Positions 1-6,303 of a stretch of DNA of 7,727 bases are shown here, piece by piece. Made by a program: the position numbers and the translations under genes. Under the pieces are notes generated by a model. It saw nothing but the letters and a program-made list of their open reading frames with translations, made no database searches and was not told where the DNA came from. Source of the DNA: Candidatus Dormiibacterota bacterium (GTDB lineage Bacteria; Chloroflexota; Dormibacteria; Aeolococcales; Aeolococcaceae); NCBI GenBank assembly GCA_027451645.1, contig DAIDIX010000007.1, positions 1-7,727 on the forward strand, read 5' to 3'. The stretch's first letter is position 1; each line of letters begins with the position of its first letter.

Positions 1-828
1 GCCCTCGAGCATGTCATCGGGAATGAGGATGGGAGCCCGCTTCTGGGGAATGAGGGCTGTAGTGATGATGACATCAGCACTTGCGACATGCTCAGCAAGG
101 AGTGCATGTTCCGCCTTCTCCTGCTCCTCCGTAAGTGCACCAGCATATCCACCACTGCTCTCGGCTGCAGTACTCGTGAGTTCTGAGCTCAGGAAGGTTG
201 CTCCAAGACTCTCCACCTGGTCCTTCACAGCAGGCCGGACATCGAAGGCCTCAACAAGTGCTCCAAGGCGCTTTGCTGTGGCAATGGCCTGGAGTCCTGC
301 AACACCAGCACCCAGTACGAGCACCCGTGCTGGCGTGATTGTTCCTGCTGCAGTCATGAGGAGGGGAAAGATCTTCGGCACATGGGTAGCACCAAGCATG
401 ACTGCGTAATACCCTGCAAGATTGCTCATGGAGGAGAGGGAATCCATCTCCTGTGCACGTGTGATGCGGGGAAGGAGATCGAGATCAAATACGGTATGCT
501 TTCCGTCTCCAGCAGCGTGCAGTGAAGGAATGTTCTTCGTAAGCTCCATGGATCCAACGCAGAGGGAGCCTTGGGGGAGGGATTTCCAGAATTCCGGCTC
601 AGGGCATCGGACAGCAAGCACGATGGATGGTTCCTTGAGGAGATCATCCCGGGAGAGAAGTGTTGCACCTGCCTCAGTAAGCACTGCATCAGTGAGAAAG
701 GATGAGGCACCAGCACCACTCTCGATGTAGACAGCATGTCCAGCAGATGTCAGCTGTCCAATCGTTCGGGGACTTGCTGCAAGTCGCCGCTCGCCCTCGC
801 TGTGTTCTCGGAATATAGAAATACGCAT
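1..828 (-). CDS. pntA: NAD(P) transhydrogenase alpha subunit, N-terminal part (runs off left edge)
   Basis: This is the NAD(H)-binding alpha subunit (domain I) of proton-translocating transhydrogenase, which passes hydride between NAD(H) and NADP(H) and is coupled to the membrane proton gradient. The first 276 residues are present and the 3' end is outside the window. Visible family signatures are GERRLAASP near residues 12-20, ITRAQEMDSLSSMSNLAGYY at about 122-141, the TAAGTITPARVLVLGAG segment at 159-175 containing the Rossmann GAGVAGLQ loop (173-180), FDVRPAVKDQVESLGA (195-210), and DVIITTALIP (252-261). Alanine dehydrogenase is related, but the RAQ-MD-LSS and ITTALIP motifs favour PntA. 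The ATG at 828 is fixed by an in-frame TAA at 838-840; no strong Shine-Dalgarno precedes it. The rest of domain I and the membrane and beta subunits would be expected beyond the left edge. A tRNA-Gly lies 40 nt upstream on the same strand. Confidence 0.95.
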   Translation of the reverse strand, partial: MRISIFREHSEGERRLAASPRTIGQLTSAGHAVYIESGAGASSFLTDAVLTEAGATLLSRDDLLKEPSIVLAVRCPEPEFWKSLPQGSLCVGSMELTKNIPSLHAAGDGKHTVFDLDLLPRITRAQEMDSLSSMSNLAGYYAVMLGATHVPKIFPLLMTAAGTITPARVLVLGAGVAGLQAIATAKRLGALVEAFDVRPAVKDQVESLGATFLSSELTSTAAESSGGYAGALTEEQEKAEHALLAEHVASADVIITTALIPQKRAPILIPDDMLEG

Positions 829-868
829 TGTTACATCTTACGGAGACGGACTGGTGACACGAAGGTCG

Positions 869-944
869 TGGAGCGGGAGACGGGACTCGAACCCGCGACC
901 CATACCTTGGCAAGGTATTGCTCTACCAACTGAGCCACTCCCGC
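869..944 (-). tRNA. tRNA-Gly (anticodon GCC), CCA encoded
   Basis: On the minus strand this folds as a complete cloverleaf. The acceptor stem is GCGGGAG with CTCCCGC, the D arm is GCTC/GAGC, the anticodon stem is ATACC/GGTAT around loop TTGCCAA (anticodon GCC), and the T arm is GCGGG-TTCGAGT-CCCGT with one G-T pair. Discriminator T is followed by a genomically encoded CCA (869-871). U73 is typical of bacterial tRNA-Gly. It lies 60 nt after the acyl-CoA isomerase stop and 40 nt before the transhydrogenase start. Confidence 0.98.
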
Positions 945-968
945 ATGTGCATTCCACGATGCCAAGTT

Positions 969-977
969 ATTATCGCA
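969..977 (-). promoter_or_regulatory. Candidate extended -10 promoter for tRNA-Gly (and possibly pntA)
   Basis: The minus strand reads TGCGATAAT, which matches the extended -10 form TGnTATAAT with one change, and would start transcription about 15-20 nt before the tRNA 5' end. No good -35 hexamer was found at the normal spacing, which fits an extended -10 promoter. A 6-bp inverted repeat (CCACGA 954-959, TCGTGG 993-998) flanks it. The call rests on sequence likeness and position only. Confidence 0.45.
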
Positions 978-1004
978 GATTGCAGAGGGAGGTCGTGGCG
1001 GCTG

Positions 1005-1808
1005 CTATCTGTGGTGAAATGCAGCATGCCTCTTTTGGAGAAAGGCGTGCACACCCTCCCTGAAGTCATCGGAGAGGGCTGCCTTCTCCTGCAGTGCGGA
1101 TTCGAGCGTGAGCTGTGTCTCAAAGTCTGCTGTCCCTGCATCGAGGAACAGTTCCTTGATGTATTCGAGGGAGAGCGGACCCCGGGCAAGCTCCTCTCCA
1201 AGCTCCCATGCCCGATCAAGAAGCGCTTCAGCTGGAACAATCTCGCTCACGATGCCAAGGGCATGTGCTTCTGCTGCAGGAATGGGAAGTGCACGGAGGG
1301 ACATTTCGCATGCCCGGGCTGGGCCAATGATCCGTGAGAGGAAGTATGATCCTCCTGCATCAGGGACAAGTCCAATTCGAGCAAAGGCCTGGATGAACTG
1401 TGCTTCTGGAGCAGCGAGCCGAATGTCTGCAGCAAGTGCAAGGGAGAATCCTGCTCCTGCTGCTACACCGTTCACTGCAGCAATGACAAGGCACCTGCCG
1501 CGGTGGAGCATGCGTGCGAGCGGCAGGTAATGGTCATCGAGGTACGAGCGGATGAGTGCTGCATCAATGGGTGCGCCAGAACTGCCTCCGACAAGTGCGA
1601 GATCCTGGCCAGCACAGAAGCCACGGCCAGCACCTGTGATCATGATCACGCGGATGTGGGCTGAATTCTCTGCATCTGCAACATGCGTGGCAAGCTCATC
1701 GATCAGCCCGGGAGTGAGGCTGTTGAGGCTTGAGGGACGGTTGAGAGTGAGGAGGATGACATCGCCCCGTTCTTCACGGAGGATGAGGGAGTCTGGAGCA
1801 TCAGTCAT
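1005..1808 (-). CDS. Enoyl-CoA hydratase/isomerase family protein, PaaG-type
   Basis: This 267-residue crotonase-superfamily protein acts on acyl-CoA thioesters in the cytoplasm. Family marks are LNRPSSLNSL (22-31), the oxyanion-hole segments RGFCAGQDL (62-70) and VNGVAAGAGFSLALAADIR (112-130), GLVPDAGGSYFLSR (146-159), and the C-terminal DFREGVHAFLQKR (248-260). The site where classical hydratases carry their first Glu reads QAFARIG (140-146), with Phe142 at the aligned position, while Asp150 sits where the second Glu would be. That pattern is typical of PaaG-like isomerases (1,2-epoxyphenylacetyl-CoA isomerase or double-bond isomerases), so isomerase is favoured over hydratase; the substrate is unknown. 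The ATG at 1808 has AGGAGG 9 nt upstream. The open frame continues upstream, but that part overlaps DUF971 in another frame and has no family resemblance. The start overlaps the DUF971 stop by 8 nt, so the two are probably co-translated. Confidence 0.93.
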   Translation of the reverse strand: MTDAPDSLILREERGDVILLTLNRPSSLNSLTPGLIDELATHVADAENSAHIRVIMITGAGRGFCAGQDLALVGGSSGAPIDAALIRSYLDDHYLPLARMLHRGRCLVIAAVNGVAAGAGFSLALAADIRLAAPEAQFIQAFARIGLVPDAGGSYFLSRIIGPARACEMSLRALPIPAAEAHALGIVSEIVPAEALLDRAWELGEELARGPLSLEYIKELFLDAGTADFETQLTLESALQEKAALSDDFREGVHAFLQKRHAAFHHR

Positions 1809-2148
1809 GAGGGGAAGCCTCCTGCGAGAGCTGTACATGGGGTGCAAGGTCATAGAGAACTGCATGCGTGTAGATGCCAGTGTTGTGCCCATCCTGCCAG
1901 ATGACATTGAGTCCGTAGGCCCCAACAAGTGAGAGATCTGCAAGCTCATCCTCACCGGGAAGGAGTTCCTGGGTGGTCGAAAACCGTCCTGGTACGCCAA
2001 GTTCGCCATGACACGTGGCACACGGACATGCGAGCCGGAGCCTCGAAAAGGGGATGGACTCGCTCGTGCCATCATCCCAGGTGATGACAAGTGCGCGGCT
2101 CGCTTCGTCGTAGTCGAATGATCGTGGTCGTGGCTGCTGCATCTGCAT
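1801..2148 (-). CDS. DUF971 protein (gamma-butyrobetaine hydroxylase N-terminal-like, zinc site)
   Basis: A 115-residue stand-alone DUF971 domain. It shows the family pattern: VITWDDGTSESIPFSRLR (21-38), a Cys cluster CPCATC giving Cys41, Cys43 and Cys46, VGAYGLNVIWQDGHNTGIY (75-93) with His88, and a following helix. In human gamma-butyrobetaine hydroxylase the same C-x-C-x2-C plus a distant His binds a structural zinc, so zinc binding is inferred. The domain also occurs at the C-terminus of the Fe-S scaffold protein HCF101. The role of the free-standing bacterial form is not settled. ATG at 2148 (or 2142) best matches where the family begins; the frame is open to 2226 but the extra residues look unrelated. 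No clear Shine-Dalgarno supports either start. The gene overlaps the downstream acyl-CoA isomerase by 8 nt. Confidence 0.85.
   Translation of the reverse strand: MQMQQPRPRSFDYDEASRALVITWDDGTSESIPFSRLRLACPCATCHGELGVPGRFSTTQELLPGEDELADLSLVGAYGLNVIWQDGHNTGIYTHAVLYDLAPHVQLSQEASPHD
1818..1823 (-). promoter_or_regulatory. Shine-Dalgarno AGGAGG setting the acyl-CoA isomerase start
   Basis: The minus strand carries a perfect AGGAGG 9 nt before the ATG at 1808, inside the end of the DUF971 gene. It decides between this start and the much longer open frame that reaches back to about 2090. Confidence 0.8.
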
Positions 2149-2263
2149 ACGGGGAGCGTACCAGAGAGCAGTGGAGGAAATCATGCATGACCATTGGGGA
2201 GGCAGTGGAATGCCTGAAGCGTGCACAATGGATCAGGCGGAAAGTTCCTGGGAGGCCATGAGG
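2149..2263. other. Divergent intergenic region between DUF971 and guaD
   Basis: These 115 nt must hold the promoters for both outward-facing genes. The one clear element is a perfect 10-bp palindrome TCATGCATGA at 2181-2190, a possible regulator site but short enough to be chance. No convincing -35/-10 pair was found on either strand. Confidence 0.35.
2250..2255 (+). promoter_or_regulatory. Shine-Dalgarno GGGAGG setting the guaD start
   Basis: GGGAGG lies 8 nt before the ATG at 2264. It is too close to the in-frame ATG at 2258, and starts further upstream give residues absent from related deaminases. Confidence 0.65.
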
Positions 2264-2758
2264 ATGAACACCAAGATGCAGGCAGTGGTGGATGATGAGC
2301 AGTTTCTGGAGGAAGCGATCCGTCTGGCAGTGGAGAATGTGCACACAGGTACAGGGGGACCGTTTGGTGCAGTCATTGTCAGGGAAGGTGCAGTTCTGGC
2401 ACGTGGCGGGAACCGGGTAACAGCTGCACACGATCCTACTGCCCATGCAGAAGTGCAGGCCATCCGTGCTGCCTGCAGAGATCTTGGGACATTCCAGCTT
2501 GATGGATGCACACTCTATGCGAGCTGCGAGCCATGTCCCATGTGCTTTGGAGCAATCTACTGGGCAAGGCTCGACAGGGTCGTCTTCGCAGCCCGGTCAG
2601 AGGATGCTGCCCGATATGGCTTCGATGACTCACACATATACCAGGAAGTGAGACAGCCAGTAGACAAGAGACTCCGGACATTCCACCATCTGGAACATTC
2701 GTTGAGCCTTTCTCCCTTTCTAGCATGGGAACAGCAGGGCGACAGGGTCGACTACTGA
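2264..2758 (+). CDS. guaD: Guanine deaminase (cytidine deaminase-fold)
   Basis: This 164-residue zinc enzyme is predicted to convert guanine to xanthine and ammonia. Residues 31-40 read GGPFGAVIVR; DPTAHAEVQAIRAAC (57-71) holds zinc ligand His61 and proton-shuttle Glu63; SCEPCPMCFGAIYWAR (87-102) holds zinc ligands Cys91 and Cys94. What separates it from tRNA adenosine deaminase TadA is the GFDDSHIYQEV stretch (119-129) and the SPFLAW...Y tail ending in Tyr164. As recalled, the matching Asp and C-terminal Tyr in Bacillus subtilis GuaD help recognise guanine, and the whole protein aligns with that enzyme nearly end to end. The start at 2264 is chosen on Shine-Dalgarno spacing and family length (about 156 residues); ATGs at 2258 and 2171 are also in frame. 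It ends 1 nt from the stop of the convergent SCP2 gene, with no room for a terminator. Confidence 0.92.
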   Translation: MNTKMQAVVDDEQFLEEAIRLAVENVHTGTGGPFGAVIVREGAVLARGGNRVTAAHDPTAHAEVQAIRAACRDLGTFQLDGCTLYASCEPCPMCFGAIYWARLDRVVFAARSEDAARYGFDDSHIYQEVRQPVDKRLRTFHHLEHSLSLSPFLAWEQQGDRVDY

Positions 2759-2759
2759 T

Positions 2760-3104
2760 TCACTCCTTGAGAAAGTCGGGAAGCAGTGCAGCGAGACTCA
2801 GGTCCCCCTGGAGCGTGATCCGCTGATCCTGGACTGCTTCCTGGACAGCTGCAATGTCGAGCTTGCCCTGGGCAAGCGCAATGAAATCATCCGAGGACAT
2901 GAGAATGGTGAGCTGAGCGGACGAGATGCCGCCAGGACCCACATCAGGAATGCCATTTGAGATGGAGAGGTGGTACAGCTCCGTGTCATCAAATACGAAC
3001 TGGTAGTGTGCACTGTACCCAGCAATGTTGCTTGGCCGTGAGATGAGTCGGTGCTCGATTTCCGCAAAGACTGGCTCGACATCAGCCATGGATTTCACGT
3101 GCAT
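2760..3104 (-). CDS. SCP2 sterol-transfer domain-like protein
   Basis: A small single-domain protein of 114 residues (109 if it starts at the ATG at 3089). It has the shape of SCP2-fold lipid carriers: an amphipathic N-terminal helix, a beta-rich middle (HYQFVFDDTELYHLSISNG), then SAQLTILMSSDDFIALAQGK and a final LQGDLSLAALLPDFL. The 'S-x-D-x-x-x-L-x-x-G-K' and 'L-x-G-D-x-x-L-A' signatures are characteristic. The family binds acyl chains or other hydrophobic ligands in a tunnel; the ligand here is unknown. No Shine-Dalgarno clearly decides between the two starts. It lies 65 nt after the stop of the deoxyribosyltransferase-like gene on the same strand and is probably in its transcript. Its stop faces that of guaD 1 nt away. 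Confidence 0.75.
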   Translation of the reverse strand: MHVKSMADVEPVFAEIEHRLISRPSNIAGYSAHYQFVFDDTELYHLSISNGIPDVGPGGISSAQLTILMSSDDFIALAQGKLDIAAVQEAVQDQRITLQGDLSLAALLPDFLKE

Positions 3105-3169
3105 GCAGGGATCGTCTTCGAAGTGCCTGGCTGTCTGGAAGGAATGCGCGCTTCTGATGCATGGTACGG

Positions 3170-4300
3170 CTAGGCAGAGAGTGTTCGGGGAGTGGGAAGC
3201 TGGTCAATAGCATGTGCTCGAAGGGTTCTCCTGAGTTCCGGACGTGCATGCCCAAGTGCAGCCACTGCCTCAAGTGCAAGAGACCTGCTGAGAGGATCAG
3301 TCTTCTTCAGAAGGGCTCCCAGTGTGGTGCGGGTCCGGCAGTACGTTGCCTCAGTAGCCTCAAGTTCCTTCCGGAGCTTCCTGAGTTCCCCTGATGTGGT
3401 GATGGTGCAGGGAGTGTCGAGCACACGCTCGAGAAAGCTGAGCCTTGGAGTTCTGCTCATGGGATGGGGATCGGGAAGGCCCTGCTTGGGAGCAGGGGGA
3501 ACATACGGCTGTGCATCGGGCCTGTCCTGCTGCATGACGATGACAGTGCTTTTGAGGGGATTGCGCTCATTTGGCACGACGAGGACATGCGGAGCCGCAT
3601 GTCGCTCTGTGAGAAGTACTTCGACAAGCCGCTCCTCGCCAGGTGTGCCTGTGGAGAAGGCTGCCTCAATCTTGTAGGCTGCAGGTGGAATATGGGGGGC
3701 ACGGGCTGCTGATGTCCACTGCACTTCAGCACGGAGGAGTGTTCCGCCCTTTGCGCATTGGGCACTGTACCACTCCTGGAAGGACGGAGTGCGCCAGATC
3801 TTTGCGGGAATGCCACACTCTCCACCTGTGCGCTGTGCACCCTGACCAATGCCACCGATGCACTGGAGCATGGTATCCCGAAGGGTAGACGCTATGGGAA
3901 CCTCCTCATAGCGAGCCATGTGTTTCATGCGGTCCATGCCAGGAGCCTTTGGAGGGCATCCAAGAACACAGCGTCCAGAACGGTAGAACTCCCCCCATTC
4001 AATGTTTGTCGTGTAGCCAGGGAGTCTCTGGGAACGGGGAACCCAGAACGCAATGACATCGCTTCGCATCATTGCATCATGTTCCCACCGCCAGGGATCC
4101 ATGGTGTCCTTCTTTCCCGGTCGTGGGAAGGGAATGTACACCACACCGTCATAGCCGAGATCCGCAAGCTCCCTCACCGCATCGACACGCCAGTCAGGAT
4201 CACCTGGTGCATGGGGACTTGGTCCAGCAAGAAAGATTGCCTTTGCGAAGCTCCGTGGAAGTGCTTCATCGCGGTAGACGATGCGCATCTGCCTGCCCAT
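3170..4300 (-). CDS. Nucleoside 2-deoxyribosyltransferase-like protein with C-terminal extension
   Basis: 376 residues. The N-terminal third resembles nucleoside 2-deoxyribosyltransferase-like domains: AIFLAGPSPHAPGDPDWR (21-38), YDGVVYIPFPR (50-60), WEHDAMMRSDVIAFWVPRS (72-90) and TTNIEWGEFYRSG (97-109), where Glu101 is the candidate nucleophile, then CVLGCPPKAP (111-120). Such enzymes cleave or exchange the base of deoxynucleosides. The middle (about 165-260) contains IWRTPSFQEWYSAQ and a beta-rich stretch VEVLLTERHAAPHVLVVPNE. From memory this resembles the leading strands of Nudix domains fused to this family in actinobacteria, but no Nudix box follows. The last 95 residues are charged and helical and are not recognised. 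ATG at 4300 is set by AAGGAG 6 nt upstream; a longer frame to 4321 lacks such a site. The SCP2 gene follows 65 nt downstream, and the HIT pair is divergent. Confidence 0.78.
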   Translation of the reverse strand: MGRQMRIVYRDEALPRSFAKAIFLAGPSPHAPGDPDWRVDAVRELADLGYDGVVYIPFPRPGKKDTMDPWRWEHDAMMRSDVIAFWVPRSQRLPGYTTNIEWGEFYRSGRCVLGCPPKAPGMDRMKHMARYEEVPIASTLRDTMLQCIGGIGQGAQRTGGECGIPAKIWRTPSFQEWYSAQCAKGGTLLRAEVQWTSAARAPHIPPAAYKIEAAFSTGTPGEERLVEVLLTERHAAPHVLVVPNERNPLKSTVIVMQQDRPDAQPYVPPAPKQGLPDPHPMSRTPRLSFLERVLDTPCTITTSGELRKLRKELEATEATYCRTRTTLGALLKKTDPLSRSLALEAVAALGHARPELRRTLRAHAIDQLPTPRTLSA

Positions 4301-4306
4301 TCCTGA

Positions 4307-4312
4307 CTCCTT
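4307..4312 (-). promoter_or_regulatory. Shine-Dalgarno AAGGAG setting the deoxyribosyltransferase-like start
   Basis: The minus strand reads AAGGAG, a 6-nt spacer, then ATG at 4300. This picks the second of three in-frame ATGs (4321, 4300, 4288). Confidence 0.75.
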
Positions 4313-4492
4313 GAACTGCACGTGTCATGTGTGTGTGGTTCAAGCATACGAATTTCACGCGGACCTGCTGGGGGACAAATGCGGTATGGACACAGGACGG
4401 ACAATGATCCGACAGGGAGGATTTTGCCGGGTATTGTCCTTGCAGCGTGGCGTAGCCATAAGGCATACTGATGTCGTGGAACAGCGACAGGC

Positions 4493-4511
4493 TCGTGATC
4501 ACCGTTCACGA
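4493..4511. repeat. 6-bp inverted repeat TCGTGA/TCACGA with 7-nt spacer
   Basis: The two arms are exact reverse complements on either side of TCACCGT. Size and position fit a dimeric regulator site upstream of the HIT pair, but a repeat this short can arise by chance and no second copy was noticed. Confidence 0.3.
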
Positions 4512-4606
4512 TCTCCGCACCGCATGGGGGAGATGCACCGCAAACGTGGTGTGTTGCGCTGTTTGATTCTTGAGCAGCGTTTTCGAATTCCGCTGGAGTC
4601 GCCAAG

Positions 4607-5374
4607 ATGACCGGCGGGGTGCGAAGCTTCCTGAGGCGTCTGGCAATCCCAGCTTTATGGGTTCCTGATCCCGCTTCGCCCCCCGATGCAACTGACATCT
4701 TCTGCCGTCCTCCCACGGATTCACGACAGACGACTCCTCTCATGGTGTCAAAGCACTTCTATGTGTATGCCTCCCGGTTTCCTCTCGCAGCAGGCCACCT
4801 TCTCATCGTTCCGAGGGAGCATATTCCCGTGTACGCTGAGATCCCGATCCTCTGGCACCGTGAATTGGAGCGAGTCATAGCTACGGTCAGGTCATTTCAG
4901 CATGAGATGTACGGCAAGGATTCATTCGCCAGAGAGCAGGGTTCTCCTCCCGGATCTCCAGGAAACAGGCAGTCAGTCCGGCATGCCCACTTCCATCTCA
5001 TTCCGTTTGAGGGTGATGGCGCATCTCTTCCGGAGTTCGCTGGGGAAACGAGACTCAGGAGCTTCGCAGATCTTGCCAGGTACCGCTGGAAGAAGGGATA
5101 CTACCACTATGTCGAAGTGAATGGGGACCGTCGGGTTGTACCGGATGTTGGACCAGGCGTTGAGCAGGCAGAGCGGGCACTTCGGGACAGGATTGGAAAT
5201 GACTGGGACCCCGTGAAACTGCAGCCGATCAAGTTTGAGGATCCTGTTGGCAAAGTGATGTTCAGGGAAGTCATTGACAAATGGAACACGTGGCTTGACC
5301 GCCATGGTGTCGCTACTGTAGGAAAGGGATTGACGCGGGCAGATCTCCGCCCGCATGCTGCAGTCGAACTCTGA
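4607..5374 (+). CDS. HIT family protein, first of a tandem pair
   Basis: 255 residues. The histidine-triad core is clear: FPLAAGHLLIVPREHIPVY (58-76) is the usual lead-in and RHAHFHLIPF (125-134) is the H-x-H-x-H active site with His126, His128 and His130; by family analogy His128 is the nucleophile. HIT enzymes hydrolyse or transfer nucleotidyl groups (Ap4A, nucleoside phosphoramidates and similar). The protein is about twice the usual 110-150 residues because of an N-terminal lead (1-45) and a roughly 120-residue C-terminal extension with GYYHYVEVNGDRRVVPD and WDPVKLQPIKFE. The substrate cannot be read from sequence. ATG at 4607 has GGAG 8 nt upstream. The second copy begins 15 nt after its stop, so the two are very probably one transcript. 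Confidence 0.88.
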   Translation: MTGGVRSFLRRLAIPALWVPDPASPPDATDIFCRPPTDSRQTTPLMVSKHFYVYASRFPLAAGHLLIVPREHIPVYAEIPILWHRELERVIATVRSFQHEMYGKDSFAREQGSPPGSPGNRQSVRHAHFHLIPFEGDGASLPEFAGETRLRSFADLARYRWKKGYYHYVEVNGDRRVVPDVGPGVEQAERALRDRIGNDWDPVKLQPIKFEDPVGKVMFREVIDKWNTWLDRHGVATVGKGLTRADLRPHAAVEL

Positions 5375-5389
5375 GGAGTAGGGGAAACA

Positions 5390-6160
5390 ATGAAGGAAGC
5401 AGTGCGTTCGTTTTTGCGCCGTTGCCACATGCCGGCCCTTCGCATACCGGATCCTGTAGGAGCACCAGACATGACAGATGTCTTCTGCAATCCACCAGAA
5501 AATGGACCACTGGCAACTGATCTTCTCGAATCGAAGCACTTCCGTGTGCTTGGGAGCAGACTTCCCCTTGCAGAGGGACATGTCCTCATTGTCCCGAAGG
5601 ATCACATTCGCGTGTATGGCGACATACCTGTCACCTGGCACAAGGAACTCGAAGCACTCATTGCCATCGTGCGCTCGTTCCAGCGTGACATGTATGGCAA
5701 GGAATCCTTTGCTCGGGAGCAGGGATCTCCTCCAGGATCTCCTGGGAACAGGCAATCAGTCAGGCATGCGCATTTCCACCTCATTCCGTTTGCAGGTACA
5801 GCACCAGCAATTCCCACAATTCCCGATGCGAAAGAGATCGGGAGCTTCTGGGACCTTGCAAAGTACCGGCTGAAGGACGGGTACTATCACTACATCGAGG
5901 TGGGTGGTGACAGGCGGGTCATGCCTGATGATGGCCATGGAGTTGCCTCTGCAGAATGGATGCTTCGGGAACTCATTGGAAATGTGTGGGATCCCGTGAA
6001 GCTCCAGCCGACGAAGTTTGAGGGCAAGCGTGCAACCGAGATGTATTCGGACCTCTGCTCACGATGGAACAGCTGGAGCATGACTGCAAAGATCGATCCT
6101 GCTGTGCTGCGTCGTGCACGTGTTGAGACTGTCCACAGGGATGTGAAACTCATCGCATAG
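5390..6160 (+). CDS. HIT family protein, second of a tandem pair
   Basis: 256 residues, a paralog of the preceding gene that aligns with it without gaps over the first 134 residues. By hand count 91 of those 134 positions are identical, including an unbroken identical block at 106-134 covering AREQGSPPGSPGNRQ and the triad RHAHFHLIPF. The triad is intact (His126, His128, His130), so both copies look catalytically competent. The C-terminal extension is also shared (GYYHYIEVGGDRRVMPD, WDPVKLQPTKFEG) but drifts apart in the last 35 residues. The start at 5390 has GAGGAG 11 nt upstream and a closer AGGGGA. No terminator hairpin with a T-run follows; only a weak GTGCA/TGCAC pairing is present at 6170-6191 before the convergent tRNA-Cys. 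Confidence 0.88.
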   Translation: MKEAVRSFLRRCHMPALRIPDPVGAPDMTDVFCNPPENGPLATDLLESKHFRVLGSRLPLAEGHVLIVPKDHIRVYGDIPVTWHKELEALIAIVRSFQRDMYGKESFAREQGSPPGSPGNRQSVRHAHFHLIPFAGTAPAIPTIPDAKEIGSFWDLAKYRLKDGYYHYIEVGGDRRVMPDDGHGVASAEWMLRELIGNVWDPVKLQPTKFEGKRATEMYSDLCSRWNSWSMTAKIDPAVLRRARVETVHRDVKLIA

Positions 6161-6228
6161 GCATGAGATGTGCAGCCCCCCGTTTGTGCACCTGGGAGTA
6201 CATGATGGGACTGCAGAGAGAAAACGCA

Positions 6229-6303
<75 letters not shown>

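Larger units (their letters stand above)
4301..4606. other. Divergent intergenic region, deoxyribosyltransferase-like gene / HIT genes
   Basis: About 300 nt between two outward-facing units, so both promoters should be here. Short open frames on both strands cross it but look unlike proteins. The clearest structure is an inverted repeat, TCGTGA-(7 nt)-TCACGA, at 4493-4511, about 100 nt before the first HIT gene and a possible operator. No convincing -35/-10 pair was found. Confidence 0.4.

Noticed and set aside
11..730. Plus-strand open frames over the left end
   Set aside because: They are rich in Ser, Ala, Arg and Met without motifs, and lie opposite the clear PntA coding sequence.
1809..2090. 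N-terminal extension of the acyl-CoA isomerase frame up to 2090
   Set aside because: It overlaps the DUF971 gene in another frame, lacks crotonase similarity, and the perfect Shine-Dalgarno at 1818-1823 sets the start at 1808.
3192..3677. Plus-strand 161-codon frame
   Set aside because: It is antisense to the deoxyribosyltransferase-like gene, with Ser/Arg-rich composition typical of a shadow frame.
4266..4610. Short open frames on both strands in the 4301-4606 gap
   Set aside because: Composition is not protein-like, there is no Shine-Dalgarno, and they run into the neighbouring genes in the wrong frame.
4973..5755. Long minus-strand open frame (260 codons) across both HIT genes
   Set aside because: It lies antisense to two clear HIT paralogs, has no family-like motifs, and arises because both paralogs share the same codon pattern.
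6170..6191. GTGCA/TGCAC pairing after the second HIT gene as a terminator
   Set aside because: The stem is only 5 bp with a 12-nt loop and no T-run, too weak to call.
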